Shown: piece after piece, positions 9,565-18,019 of the stretch | Layout: each line of letters opens with the position of its first letter | How positions within the stretch are numbered: the first letter of the stretch is position 1 | Source of the DNA: Sphingomonas paucimobilis NBRC 13935 | Lineage (GTDB): Bacteria > Pseudomonadota > Alphaproteobacteria > Sphingomonadales > Sphingomonadaceae | Assembly: GCF_000739895.2 (NCBI RefSeq) | Contig: NZ_BBJS01000002.1 | Coordinates: 1 to 64,000, forward strand | DNA: 64,000 bases | Direction of reading: 5' to 3' | Notes under the pieces: model-generated | Seen by the model: the letters and a program-made list of their open reading frames with translations, nothing else | Databases searched by the model: none | Told to the model about the DNA's origin: nothing | Made by a program: the position numbers and the translations under genes

Positions 9565-10260
9565 TCAGCGGGCGCCGGCGGCACGCAGCAGCGGTTGCAG
9601 GGCTTCCCAGGTGAAGACGCCCTGAGCCTGCTTGCCGTTTATGAAGAAGCCCGGCGTGCCTTCGATGGTGTCGGGCGCAGCGGTGGTGATCGCAACTATC
9701 CGGTCGGCGGCAGCACGATCGGCCAGGCAGGCACCGAGTTGCGCATCGCTCAAGCCGGCGGCCTTGCCGATCGCGGTCAGCCCGGCACCATCGGCCAGCG
9801 CGCGCATCTGCGCGGCCATCGGATAGGTGCCGATCCGCTGGCCATTGGCCTGCTCGAACTCCATGCCGCGGGCCAGCCAGGTCTTCTGTTCGGCAAAGAT
9901 CGTCTGGTTGAGGCCGGCGAATTTCGCCGCTCCGCCACAGCGCGCGATCAGCGCGGCGGCCAGGTCGAGCCGGTCGCGGATGAAATGGCGGATCTCGACG
10001 CTGGTCGAACCCGACCGGACCATCTTGTCCTTCAGCACCGGCGCCGACTTGACCGCGAAATCGCCGCAATGCGGGCAGGTATAGCTGACATATTCGACCA
10101 GCTTTACCCGTGCGGCCGGATTGCCGATGATATAGGCACCCGCCGGCGTCTGAGTGACATGAGCGGTCCAGTCGGCGGTCTTGCGCTGCGCCTGTGCGGC
10201 CATGGCGGTGGCGGGGACGGCGAGGCCGAGCGCGGCCAGCGACAGGAAAAGACGCATCAT
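9565..10260 (-). CDS. DsbA-family periplasmic thioredoxin-like protein (CPHC)
   Basis: 231-residue exported protein with a signal peptide (LFLSLAALGLAVPATAMA, cleavage near residue 22) and a thioredoxin fold whose active site YTCPHCGDF matches the CPHC of classical DsbA. EGTPGFFING near the end supplies the cis-Pro loop. The start ATG at 10260 overlaps the TGA of the upstream dciA-like gene (ATGA), so translation is coupled. It shares the GNP-KLVEY layout with the next gene, and the two are evidently tandem paralogues with different active-site dipeptides. Probable role: disulfide formation in exported proteins. Confidence 0.9.
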   Translation of the reverse strand: MMRLFLSLAALGLAVPATAMAAQAQRKTADWTAHVTQTPAGAYIIGNPAARVKLVEYVSYTCPHCGDFAVKSAPVLKDKMVRSGSTSVEIRHFIRDRLDLAAALIARCGGAAKFAGLNQTIFAEQKTWLARGMEFEQANGQRIGTYPMAAQMRALADGAGLTAIGKAAGLSDAQLGACLADRAAADRIVAITTAAPDTIEGTPGFFINGKQAQGVFTWEALQPLLRAAGAR

Positions 10261-10772
10261 GACACCTTGGGAAGGCCGCGCGTCGCGGCGACGCCGGCGG
10301 CAAGCGATTCGAGCACGGCGCGAAGCTCCGGATCGGCGATTTGGCGAAGGCCGTCGCCCATCTCCGGCGGCACCGGCTGGGGCTTGGGCGGCGCGGCGCG
10401 GCGGGGGGCGGCCAGGGGCAGCTCGCCCTGCCGAATCTGCAACCGCGCGACCGCCGGATAGCCGAAGAAGCGATTCACCCGTTCGATGATCTCGGGGGCG
10501 ATATGCTGCATCATCGGCGCGTGCGCCCCGCGTACGACCAGGGTCAGCACGCCATTCTGTTTCTCGCCCTGCGGAAAGCGAATCGACTCCGGTGCGCTGG
10601 CGGTCGACAGGCGGGGACCGACAATGTCGGGCCAGCGGCTGACGATGGCGCTCTGGACGAAGCCGAAGCGGCGAAAGGCCGCGCCGCCGATGGCGGGCAG
10701 CAGTTCGGACACCGCACGAGGGCGATTCGATCGGGGGGGCGGCTCCTGGGGGGCGCGGACGCGCTTGCTCAT
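10257..10772 (-). CDS. DUF721 / DciA-like protein
   Basis: 171-residue member of the DUF721 family, which includes DciA, the widespread loader of the replicative helicase DnaB. The N-terminal half has the expected fold region (VSELLPAIGGAAFRRFGF, then IVSRWPDIVGPRL) and VLTLVVRGAHAPMMQH; the C-terminal part is Pro-rich and variable. I use ATG 10772 because GGAG lies six bases upstream; in-frame ATG 10784 is an alternative. The gene is divergent from mutY with only 26 bases between starts, so the two share a promoter region. Calling it DciA is by family, not by specific residues. Confidence 0.75.
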   Translation of the reverse strand: MSKRVRAPQEPPPRSNRPRAVSELLPAIGGAAFRRFGFVQSAIVSRWPDIVGPRLSTASAPESIRFPQGEKQNGVLTLVVRGAHAPMMQHIAPEIIERVNRFFGYPAVARLQIRQGELPLAAPRRAAPPKPQPVPPEMGDGLRQIADPELRAVLESLAAGVAATRGLPKVS

Positions 10773-10798
10773 ATCGGGCTCCATGCCATAGCGGGCCG

Positions 10799-11863
10799 GT
10801 GGACGCCAAGCATTCATCATCGCCCGACTATTCGGACAGCCCCGCCGCCCGGCTGCTCGCCTGGTATGACCGTCACGCCCGCGACCTGCCCTGGCGCGCG
10901 AAGGCCGGGGAGACGCCCGACCCCTATCGCGTGTGGCTATCCGAAGTGATGCTGCAACAGACGACGGTGGCGGCGGTAGGCCCGCGCTTCTCCGCCTGGG
11001 TCGAACGCTGGCCCGATGTCGCGAGTCTGGCGGCGGCATCGGACGAGGACATCATGGCCGCCTGGGCTGGGCTAGGCTATTATGCCCGTGCGCGCAATCT
11101 GGTGAAGGCGGCGCGGGCGGTAGTCGCCGAGCATGGCGGGCGCTTTCCGTCGACCGAGGCGGGGCTTCGCGATCTGCCGGGGCTGGGCGCCTACACGGCG
11201 GCGGCGGTGGCGGCGATCGCGTTCGGCGAGCGCGCGGTGGTGGTCGACGCCAATGTCGAGCGGGTTGTCGCGCGCCTCTTCGCGATTCAAACGCCGCTCC
11301 CCGCCGCGCGGCCTGCGATCCGAGAGGCGACCGACCGCATCACCCCCGATGCCCGCGCCGGGGACTTCGCGCAGGCGATGATGGATTTGGGTTCCTCCAT
11401 CTGCACCGTGAAGAAGTCGCAATGCCTGCTCTGCCCGATCGCGGTCGATTGCCGGGCGCGGGCCGAGGGGATCGCCGAGTCGCTCCCGGCCAAGGCGCCC
11501 AAAAAGGCGAGGCCCTATCGCCATGGCACCGTCTTCTGGATCGAGCGGAAGGGCCAAGTCTGGCTGGTCCGCCGCCCGGACAAGGGATTGCTGGGCGGGA
11601 TGCGCGCGCTGCCGACCGGGCCTTGGGCGGACGAGCGACCGGGCCTGACGGACGCGCCGGCCAAGGGACCTTGGGTGATGCTCAACGACACGGTCGTGCA
11701 TGGCTTCACCCATTTCGAGCTGGAACTGGCGCTCGCCAGGATCGATGGCGAGCCGGCGGCGTCCGTCGCGGGCGAATGGTGGCCGATCGCCGATCTGGGA
11801 ACTGCCGGACTTCCCACGCTTTTCGCGCGGGCAGCCGATCGATTGAAAGGGGCCGGAGAATGA
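10799..11863 (+). CDS. mutY: A/G-specific adenine glycosylase MutY
   Basis: Base-excision repair enzyme removing adenine opposite 8-oxoguanine. The 354-residue protein has the catalytic Glu in SEVMLQQT, the helix-hairpin-helix DLPGLGAYTAAAVAAIAFG, the catalytic Asp in VVDANVERV, and a 4Fe-4S cluster with the exact C-x6-C-x2-C-x5-C spacing (CTVKKSQCLLCPIAVDC). The C-terminal NUDIX-like domain (HGTVFWIERKGQVWLVRR onward) reads the 8-oxoG. The start is GTG at 10799 with a weak upstream site. Its stop overlaps an ATG of the next gene, so it heads a coupled three-gene operon with the beta-lactamase-like gene and nudC. Confidence 0.96.
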   Translation: MDAKHSSSPDYSDSPAARLLAWYDRHARDLPWRAKAGETPDPYRVWLSEVMLQQTTVAAVGPRFSAWVERWPDVASLAAASDEDIMAAWAGLGYYARARNLVKAARAVVAEHGGRFPSTEAGLRDLPGLGAYTAAAVAAIAFGERAVVVDANVERVVARLFAIQTPLPAARPAIREATDRITPDARAGDFAQAMMDLGSSICTVKKSQCLLCPIAVDCRARAEGIAESLPAKAPKKARPYRHGTVFWIERKGQVWLVRRPDKGLLGGMRALPTGPWADERPGLTDAPAKGPWVMLNDTVVHGFTHFELELALARIDGEPAASVAGEWWPIADLGTAGLPTLFARAADRLKGAGE

Positions 11864-11865
11864 CG

Positions 11866-13179
11866 ATGCGCCGTGTGATGTTGCCGGGCGGGGCGATGCT
11901 GGCCCTGCTGAGTGCCTCCGCCTCCGCTCAGGTCGCGCAGCCGGCCCAGGCCACGGCCACCGCCATGCTGCCGGCGACTCAGGCCTTGTTCGACAGCTAT
12001 GTCCGAACGGGCAAGATGCCGGGGATCGTCGCGGCGATCGGCCGGCCGGGCCAGCCGCCCGTCTTCGTCTCCGCCGGGCGCACCGCGCTGGCCCCGAACG
12101 CACCCGCCGTTGGACCGGACACGCTGTGGCGGGTCTATTCGATGACCAAGCCGATCACGGCCATGGCGGCGATGATCCTGATCGAGGAAGGCAAGCTCGG
12201 CCTCGATCAGCCGCTGTCGGACATCTATCCGGCCTATAAGCAGATGCGGGTTCTGACCAATGCCGACGCCTCGCTGGAAAGCCGGCCGGCGACCAGGCCG
12301 ATCACCATTCGCAACCTGCTGACCCATACGGCGGGGCTGGGCTACAGCATCACCACCAAGGGGCCGCTGCTCAAGGAATATGAGCGGCTGGGCATCGTCC
12401 CCTTCGCGGCCAATGCGCAGGTGGAGGCGGCGTTGCGGCCGAAGCGACCGGCCAATCTCCAGCAATTCGCCGAGCGGGTCGCCACCCTGCCGCTGATCGC
12501 CGAGCCGGGGACCAAGTGGAGCTATTCGATCGGCCTCGACGTGTTGGCGGCGGTGGTGGAGAAAGTTGGCGGCATGCCGTTTGAGCGCTTCGTCCAGACG
12601 CGGCTCTTCACCCCGCTCAAAATGAATTCCAGCTATTGGCAGGTGCCGGCATCCGCCGCGAACCGGCTGGTCACCAATTACACCTTCCTCGGCGACCGGC
12701 TGGTGCCGGTCGATCCGGCGGCGCGCTCGGTCTTTCTCCAGGCGCCCAGCTTTCCCTATGGCGGGGCGGGCCTTGTCATGTCGGCGCGCGATTATGACCG
12801 TTTCCTTCAGATGCTGCAAAATGGCGGGATGGTCGACGGCGTCCGGGTAATGAAGCCCGAGACGGTCAAGCTCGCCATGTCCAACCTGCTGCCCGTCGGG
12901 GTCAGCTTCGGCGGCGTGTCGGGATCGACCGGGGGCAGCGGCGGCGGAGTGCCGACCGGCTATGGCGCGGGCGGTTCGGTGACGCTGGCCGATACGCCGG
13001 GCGGGCCGGGCAAGGGCACCTATGGCTGGGGCGGTGCGGCCGGGACGGTCGCCTATGTCGATCCGACGCGCGGGCTGCGCGGCACGATCATGGTCAATTA
13101 TTTCCCCGCCGACCGCTGGCCGCTGCGCCGCGATCTGGCGGCGACGCTGTATCAGGATCTGGGAGCGGCACGACGGTGA
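11866..13179 (+). CDS. serine hydrolase, beta-lactamase class C / esterase EstB-like
   Basis: 437-residue exported serine hydrolase. A signal peptide (MLALLSASASAQ) is followed by the penicillin-binding fold with the SxxK motif in YSMTKPIT, a Tyr-containing second motif in WSYSIGLDV, HTAGLGYS, and a late WGGAAGTVAYVD segment in place of the KTG triad. This layout is shared by class C beta-lactamases, D-aminopeptidases and EstB-type esterases; the substrate cannot be assigned, and resistance should not be assumed. Two ATG codons exist: 11860 overlaps the mutY stop (ATGA), while 11866 has GGAG at seven bases, so I prefer 11866. A glycine-rich insert (about 345-375) lies before the last motif. 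The stop overlaps the nudC start. Confidence 0.87.
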   Translation: MRRVMLPGGAMLALLSASASAQVAQPAQATATAMLPATQALFDSYVRTGKMPGIVAAIGRPGQPPVFVSAGRTALAPNAPAVGPDTLWRVYSMTKPITAMAAMILIEEGKLGLDQPLSDIYPAYKQMRVLTNADASLESRPATRPITIRNLLTHTAGLGYSITTKGPLLKEYERLGIVPFAANAQVEAALRPKRPANLQQFAERVATLPLIAEPGTKWSYSIGLDVLAAVVEKVGGMPFERFVQTRLFTPLKMNSSYWQVPASAANRLVTNYTFLGDRLVPVDPAARSVFLQAPSFPYGGAGLVMSARDYDRFLQMLQNGGMVDGVRVMKPETVKLAMSNLLPVGVSFGGVSGSTGGSGGGVPTGYGAGGSVTLADTPGGPGKGTYGWGGAAGTVAYVDPTRGLRGTIMVNYFPADRWPLRRDLAATLYQDLGAARR

Positions 13180-14030
13180 GGGATATCGGTTTTACCGGCG
13201 GGCGGCTCGATCGTGCCGATCCGCTGCGTCACGACGAAGCGGGATTTGCGGCGGCCCTGGCCGATCCGGCGGCGCGGCGTCTGGTCCTGCAGGGCTATGA
13301 GCCGGAGATGGTGGACGGGCGGCTCGGTTGGACTGGAATCGATCCGGAGGACGGCCCTGACGACCATGTCTTGCTCGGATTCGAAGACGGCGTACCGCAT
13401 TTCGCGCGGTTGACGGCCGAGCCCGCCAGCGGGCGATCGTTCGAGATGATCGCCGCGCTCCATGCCCTGGAGCCGGGGGAGGCGGCGACCTATGCGGCGG
13501 CGCGTTCGGTGCTCGACTGGCATGCGCGGCATCGCTTCTGCGCGCGGTGCGGGGCGGAAACCCAGCCCTTCCGCGCGGGCTGGGGGCGGCGCTGCCCGGC
13601 GTGCGGCACCGAGCATTTCCCGCGTGTCGATCCGGTGGTGATCATGATCGCCGAGCATGACGGCCGCGCGCTGCTGGGGCGCCAGCCCGCCTTTCCACAA
13701 GGGCGCTATTCGGCGCTGGCGGGGTTTCTGGAGCCCGGCGAATCGATCGAGGAAGCGGTCGCGCGCGAGCTGTTCGAGGAAGCGGGCGTACGGGTGACCG
13801 ATGTCCGCTACATCGCCAGCCAGCCCTGGCCCTTCCCGTCGTCGCTGATGATCGCCTGTATCGCGACGGCGCTGGACGATCGGCTGACCATCGACCGGAC
13901 CGAGCTGGAGGACGCGATCTGGGTATCGCGCGACGAGGTCCGCGCGGCGCTGGCGGGGGATGCGACGCGTTTCGGTGTGCCGCCGGCCTATGCGATCGCG
14001 CATACATTGTTGAAGGAATGGGCCGAATAA
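13176..14030 (+). CDS. nudC: NAD+ diphosphatase / NADH pyrophosphatase NudC
   Basis: Nudix hydrolase that splits NAD(H) and removes NAD caps from RNA. The 284-residue protein shows a zinc ribbon (CARCG ... CPACG, about 125-150), a full Nudix box (GFLEPGESIEEAVARELFEE then AGV), and the NudC-specific SQPWPFPSS. An N-terminal NUDIX-like domain precedes the zinc ribbon. The start GTG at 13176 overlaps the upstream TGA (GTGA), giving coupled translation. Convergent with pheA; a palindromic family-C unit separates them. Confidence 0.95.
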   Translation: MRDIGFTGGRLDRADPLRHDEAGFAAALADPAARRLVLQGYEPEMVDGRLGWTGIDPEDGPDDHVLLGFEDGVPHFARLTAEPASGRSFEMIAALHALEPGEAATYAAARSVLDWHARHRFCARCGAETQPFRAGWGRRCPACGTEHFPRVDPVVIMIAEHDGRALLGRQPAFPQGRYSALAGFLEPGESIEEAVARELFEEAGVRVTDVRYIASQPWPFPSSLMIACIATALDDRLTIDRTELEDAIWVSRDEVRAALAGDATRFGVPPAYAIAHTLLKEWAE

Positions 14031-14033
14031 ATC

Positions 14034-14160
14034 CTCCACGGACCGGGGAGGGGGACCATCCGCAGGATGGTGGAGGGGCGTGCCGCAAAGGACGTTCCTC
14101 GTAGCAGCCCCCCTCCATCAGGGCTTCGCCCTGCCACCTCCCCTTGCAGGGGAGGAAATT
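14034..14160. repeat. family-C palindromic unit between convergent nudC and pheA
   Basis: About 127 bases with inverted halves: TCCTCCACGGACCGGGGAGG and ACCATCCGCAGGATGGTGGA on the left, CCCTCCATCAGGGCTTCGCC and CACCTCCCCTTGCAGGGGAG on the right. A unit with the same CCTCCCC / GGGGAGG ends and the internal CTCCACCA / CTGGTCCCC layout lies at 29016-29152. It may also act as a bidirectional terminator. Confidence 0.7.
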
Positions 14161-14166
14161 TGCGAT

Positions 14167-15057
14167 TTATCCCCGATCGCGGGCCTGGCGGTAGGTTCCC
14201 AGTACCCGCACCCATTTGCTGTGGAAGCCCAGTTCCTCGATCGCTCGGTCGAAGGCCGGCTCCCCCGGCTTGCCGACAACGTCGCAATAGAATTCGGTCG
14301 CCGCGAAACTGCTGCCGCGCTGATAGCTTTCCAGCTTGGTCATGTTGACGCCGTTGGTCGCGAAACCGCCCATCGCCTTGTAGAGCGCGGCCGGAATGTT
14401 CTTCACCTCGAAGATCAGGCTGGTCATCCACGGGCCGTCGCCGACCGGCGGCTGACCGCCACGCGCCAGCACGACGAAACGGGTCATGTTGTGCTCGCCG
14501 TCCGACACGTCCTCGGACAGCAGCTTCAGTCCGTACAACTCGGCCGCCCGTGCCGGTGCCAGCGCGGCGACGCTCGGGTCGGCCATCTCGGCGACGCGCG
14601 CGGCGGCGCCGGCCGTATCGGCATAGGCGATCGGGCGCAGGCCATGCGCGCGCAACCAGTGGCGGCACTGGCCCAGCGCTTGCGGATGGCTCATCACCTC
14701 GACCAGCTCGTCGCGCGTGCCCGTCGTCATCAGCGCATGGCGGATCGCCAGGAAATGCTCGCCGATGATGACCAGCCCGGATTCGGGCAGCAGGAAATGG
14801 ATGTCGGCGACGCGGCCATGCAGCGAATTTTCGATCGGGATGATCGCGCGGTCGGCCTTGCCCGACTTCACAGCCTCCAGCGCGTCGGCGAAATCGAAGC
14901 AGGGCAGCGGCAGACCATCGGGAAAGGCCTCGATGGCGGCGACATGGCTGTTGGCGCCCGGCGCCCCCTGGAACGCGACGGTGCGCGCGGGCTGGGCCAG
15001 CGCGGCTTGGGTCATCGCCTCGACGATCGGGCGGGCGGGGGCGGCGTAATTGTCCAT
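14167..15057 (-). CDS. pheA: prephenate dehydratase
   Basis: Cytosolic enzyme converting prephenate to phenylpyruvate in phenylalanine synthesis. The 296-residue protein is monofunctional: there is no chorismate mutase domain, and it starts directly with VAFQGAPGANSHVAA. IIPIENSLHGRV and the catalytic-site motif HNMTRFVVL (about 195-203) are present. The C-terminal ACT domain (SLIFEVKNIPAALYKAMGGF, then KLESYQRG) should bind phenylalanine for feedback inhibition; the classical ESRP of the ACT site reads ESYQ here. Divergent from the cytochrome c gene. Confidence 0.95.
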   Translation of the reverse strand: MDNYAAPARPIVEAMTQAALAQPARTVAFQGAPGANSHVAAIEAFPDGLPLPCFDFADALEAVKSGKADRAIIPIENSLHGRVADIHFLLPESGLVIIGEHFLAIRHALMTTGTRDELVEVMSHPQALGQCRHWLRAHGLRPIAYADTAGAAARVAEMADPSVAALAPARAAELYGLKLLSEDVSDGEHNMTRFVVLARGGQPPVGDGPWMTSLIFEVKNIPAALYKAMGGFATNGVNMTKLESYQRGSSFAATEFYCDVVGKPGEPAFDRAIEELGFHSKWVRVLGTYRQARDRG

Positions 15058-15184
15058 GGCGGCGTGGCGTAAAGCGGGGGAGGCATGCGATCAAGGCGCG
15101 AACCCCGAAGCAAAACTTGCCGTCCGCGAAAGCCGCACCTAAGGTCGGCGTTCAGGAGAGATATTGGCGGGGCAGCGAAACGCG

Positions 15185-15898
15185 ATGGACCTAAAGACCA
15201 ATACGATCGCGGGATGGGTGCTTGGCGCGGCTGGCGCGGCATTGGGCCTGTCGATCGTCGGCGGCATGATCTACCACGGTGGGCGCCCGGAAAAGATGGG
15301 TTACCCGATCGAAGGCGTGGAGGCCGAAGGCTCGGGCGGTGGTGCCGCCGAAGTGCCGATCGCTTCGCTGCTGCCCACCGCCGATGCGGCCAAGGGCGCC
15401 GAGGTGTTCAAGAAATGCGCGGCCTGCCATACGATCAACCAGGGCGGCGCGAACGGCATCGGCCCCAATCTCTATGCCACCATGGGTGAGGCCATTGCGC
15501 AGGGTAAGGGCGGCTTCGCCTTCTCCGACGCGTTGAAGGCGGTCGGCGGCACCTGGGATTGGGACAAGATGAATGCGTGGCTGACCTCCCCACGCAAGTT
15601 CGCGCCCGGCACCAAGATGACCTTTGCCGGCCTGTCCAACCCGCAGGACCGCGCGAACGTAATCCTGTACCTCAACCAACAGGGATCGAACCTGCCGTTG
15701 CCGGCGGCCCCTGCGGCCAAGGCGGAAGCGGCGGCGGGTGGCGAAGCGCCCGCCAATGGTGCGGACGCGGCGGTCAAGAAGGTCGAGGAGGATCCGCGCG
15801 GCGAGACCGGATCGATCGCCAATACCGGTACCCCGGCACGCGGCGCGCCATCGGTCGATCCCCAGGCCGCGATCGAGGGTGCCAAGGCACCGCGCTAA
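15185..15898 (+). CDS. membrane-anchored cytochrome c
   Basis: 237-residue mono-haem cytochrome c with an N-terminal uncleaved anchor (residues 9-28, AGWVLGAAGAALGLSIVGG) and the periplasmic domain outside. The haem site is C78-A-A-C81-H82, and Met145 in GTKMTF is the likely sixth ligand, which fits the c-type electron carriers of the CycM/c552 group that link the bc1 complex to terminal oxidases. An Ala/Pro-rich, partly charged tail of about 70 residues follows. Start choice: TTG at 15164 has the better Shine-Dalgarno (AGGAGAG), but ATG 15185 gives the usual family N-terminus (MDLKTNTIAGW). Both are open; the difference is seven residues. Confidence 0.9.
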   Translation: MDLKTNTIAGWVLGAAGAALGLSIVGGMIYHGGRPEKMGYPIEGVEAEGSGGGAAEVPIASLLPTADAAKGAEVFKKCAACHTINQGGANGIGPNLYATMGEAIAQGKGGFAFSDALKAVGGTWDWDKMNAWLTSPRKFAPGTKMTFAGLSNPQDRANVILYLNQQGSNLPLPAAPAAKAEAAAGGEAPANGADAAVKKVEEDPRGETGSIANTGTPARGAPSVDPQAAIEGAKAPR

Positions 15899-15913
15899 GG
15901 CCGGAGCTTCGTC

Positions 15914-16957
15914 ATGGATGCGTGTCTTTCCGTTTTAGGGATCACGCATCCTCTGTTGCAGGCACCGATGGCGGGGGTCTCGACGCCCGCCATGGCCGCG
16001 GCGGTCAGCGAGGCGGGCGGACTGGGCGGCATCGCGCTCGGCGCCAGCGATGGGGCCCAAGCGGCGACGATGATCGCCGAGACCCGTGCGCGAACCGATC
16101 GGCCGTTCAACGTCAATCTGTTCGTCCATGCCCCGCCGCGACGCGATGCCGCGGTGGAGGCGGCGTGGTGCGAGGCATTGCGGCCCGCCTTCGCCGAACA
16201 GGGCGCGGAGCCGCCCGTACGGCTACACGCCATTTACCCGAGCTTTGCCGAGGATGACGCGATGCTGACGCTGCTGCGTCAGGCGCGCCCTGCGGTGGTC
16301 AGCTTCCACTTCGGCCTGCCCGATGCCGCACGGATCGCGGCGCTGAAGGCGGCGGGATGTCTGTTGCTGGCGAGCGTGACCTCACTGGCCGAGGCACAGG
16401 CGGCCAGCAGCGCGGGCATCGATATGCTGGTGGCGCAGGGCTATGAGGCGGGTGGCCATCGCGGCATTTTTGATCCCGACTCGCCCGACGATCGGCTGGG
16501 CACGTTGGCGCTGACCCGGTTGCTGGCGGTGCAGGGCCACCGTCCGGTGATCGCGGCGGGCGGGATCATGGACGGCGCGGGCGTATCGGCGGTGCTGGCA
16601 CTGGGCGCAGTGGCGGCGCAGCTTGGGACCGCCTTCATCGCCTGTCCGGAAAGCGCGGCGGATGCGGGTTATCGTGCGGCGCTGATGGGGGAGGGGGCTT
16701 CGCATACGGTGATGACGCGTGCGATTTCCGGGCGACCGGCGCGTTGCCTGGCCAACCGGTTTACGGCCTTGGGGGCGACCTTATCGGTGCAGGTGCCCGA
16801 TTATCCGGTGGCTTATGATGCGGGAAAGGCGCTCAACGCCGCTGCGAAGGCGCGGGGGGAATCCGGCTATGGCGCGCAATGGGCGGGGCAGGGAGCACCC
16901 TTGGCGCGAGCGATGCCGGCGGGGGATCTGGTGCGAGCGATCGCGGGGGAGATGTAG
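15914..16957 (+). CDS. nitronate monooxygenase family protein
   Basis: 347-residue FMN-dependent TIM-barrel enzyme of the 2-nitropropane dioxygenase family, which oxidises alkyl nitronates such as propionate 3-nitronate. Features in order: [16 protein letters not shown] at the start, [17 protein letters not shown] (conserved glycine loop with the His used as base in class I enzymes), [11 protein letters not shown] and [12 protein letters not shown] (FMN phosphate site). It follows the cytochrome c gene by 15 bases in the same direction, so co-transcription is likely. Convergent with the LOG-family gene. Confidence 0.9.
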   Translation: MDACLSVLGITHPLLQAPMAGVSTPAMAAAVSEAGGLGGIALGASDGAQAATMIAETRARTDRPFNVNLFVHAPPRRDAAVEAAWCEALRPAFAEQGAEPPVRLHAIYPSFAEDDAMLTLLRQARPAVVSFHFGLPDAARIAALKAAGCLLLASVTSLAEAQAASSAGIDMLVAQGYEAGGHRGIFDPDSPDDRLGTLALTRLLAVQGHRPVIAAGGIMDGAGVSAVLALGAVAAQLGTAFIACPESAADAGYRAALMGEGASHTVMTRAISGRPARCLANRFTALGATLSVQVPDYPVAYDAGKALNAAAKARGESGYGAQWAGQGAPLARAMPAGDLVRAIAGEM

Positions 16958-16963
16958 GGGCGT

Positions 16964-17050
16964 GGCCTTCGACTTCGCTCAGGCTGAGCGGAGTGAAGGG
17001 CCCTTTTTATGTGTCCCAACGTCCGTTCAGCCTGAGCGAAGTCGAAGGCC
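16964..17050. repeat. inverted pair of family-A palindromic repeats
   Basis: The inverse unit at 16964-16991 (GGCCTTCGACTTCGCTCAGG then CTGAGCGG) is followed after 31 bases by a perfect forward unit at 17023-17050. The order is inverse-forward here, against forward-inverse at most other sites. It lies between convergent genes. Confidence 0.85.
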
Positions 17051-17065
17051 AAGGGACAAGGCGTC

Positions 17066-17090
17066 GGCTCCCGCCCGAAGGGCAGGAGCC
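17066..17090 (-). terminator. hairpin after the LOG-family gene
   Basis: Minus strand: GGCTCCTGCCC, loop TTC, GGGCGGGAGCC. The eleven-pair stem has one wobble and lies directly behind the stop at 17099. The following bases are only moderately T-rich (TTGTCCCTT), so it is a weaker intrinsic terminator or a processing/stability hairpin. Confidence 0.55.
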
Positions 17091-17098
17091 GGCAGAGC

Positions 17099-17986
17099 TC
17101 AAGCCTGCTCCGCTTCCAGCCGTGCGCGCTCCTCATAGAAGTTGCGCACCACGTCCCACGCTTCCTCAGCGGTTTCGACATAGGTGAAGATGCCCAGATC
17201 GCGCTCGGACACCACGCCTTCCTCGACCAGCGCCTCAAAATTGACGACGCGTTCCCAGAAGGCGCGGCCGAACAGCAGCACGGGGATCGGCTGAATCTTG
17301 CCCGTCTGGATCAGCGTCAGCAACTCGAACAGCTCGTCGAACGTACCGAAGCCGCCCGGGAAGGCGGCCAGCGCGCGGGCATGGAGCAAGAAGTGCATCT
17401 TGCGCAGCGCGAAATAGTGGAACTGAAGCGAGAGCGAAGGCGTGACGTACGGATTGGGCGCCTGCTCGTGCGGCAGGACGATGTTCAGGCCCACCGACTC
17501 GGCGCCGACGTCATGCGCGCCGCGATTGGCGGCCTCCATGATCGAGGGGCCACCGCCCGAGCAGACCACGAATTGCCGCATGCCGCGATCGTCACGGGGC
17601 AGGCGGCTGGTGATCTGCGCCAGCTCGCGTGCGATGTCGTAATATTTGCTCTTGGCGACCAGATTTTCGGCGATCCGGCGTGACTTGTCGTCATGCGCCA
17701 GATCGAGCAGCGCCTTGGCCTTGGCGGGCTCCGGGATACGCGCCGAACCGTAGAAGACGAAGGTCGAGGCGATCTTGGCCTCTTCGAGCAGCAACTGCGC
17801 CTTCAGCAATTCCAACTGGAAACGGACGGGGCGAAGGTCTTCGCGCAGCAGGAAGTCCATGTCCTGAAAGGCCAGCGTATAGGCGGGGCTTTCGGTCTGC
17901 GGCGTCGAGACGATCGTCTTGGCGCTCTCGGCGTCCTGGCTGGCATTGGGGAAGACGCGGTTCGGTACTTGGGTTTTATCGGTCAT
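17099..17986 (-). CDS. LOG-family (TIGR00730) nucleotide phosphoribohydrolase-like protein
   Basis: 295-residue Rossmann-fold protein of the lysine-decarboxylase-like LOG family, members of which release the base from nucleoside 5'-monophosphates, including cytokinin ribotides. The diagnostic motif PGGFGTFDE is present (about residues 210-218) with the preceding catalytic Arg in ALRKMHFLLHARAL; FVVCSGGGPSIMEAANRGA is the phosphate loop. It has a longer N-terminal extension (about 70 residues) than plant LOG. Substrate unknown; old annotations as lysine decarboxylase are wrong for this family. Followed at 34 bases upstream by the extensin-like gene in the same direction. Confidence 0.87.
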   Translation of the reverse strand: MTDKTQVPNRVFPNASQDAESAKTIVSTPQTESPAYTLAFQDMDFLLREDLRPVRFQLELLKAQLLLEEAKIASTFVFYGSARIPEPAKAKALLDLAHDDKSRRIAENLVAKSKYYDIARELAQITSRLPRDDRGMRQFVVCSGGGPSIMEAANRGAHDVGAESVGLNIVLPHEQAPNPYVTPSLSLQFHYFALRKMHFLLHARALAAFPGGFGTFDELFELLTLIQTGKIQPIPVLLFGRAFWERVVNFEALVEEGVVSERDLGIFTYVETAEEAWDVVRNFYEERARLEAEQA

Positions 17987-18019
17987 TTTGGGTGATGTAG
18001 GGTATCGATTGCGCCTGCG

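Noticed and set aside
11860..13179. Naming the serine hydrolase a resistance beta-lactamase
   Set aside because: Only the general SxxK fold is visible, with a WGGAAGT segment instead of KTG. Esterases and D-aminopeptidases share this, and the operon is with mutY and nudC.
17099..17986. Lysine decarboxylase
   Set aside because: The PGGFGTFDE motif marks the LOG phosphoribohydrolase family; there is no PLP-binding site.
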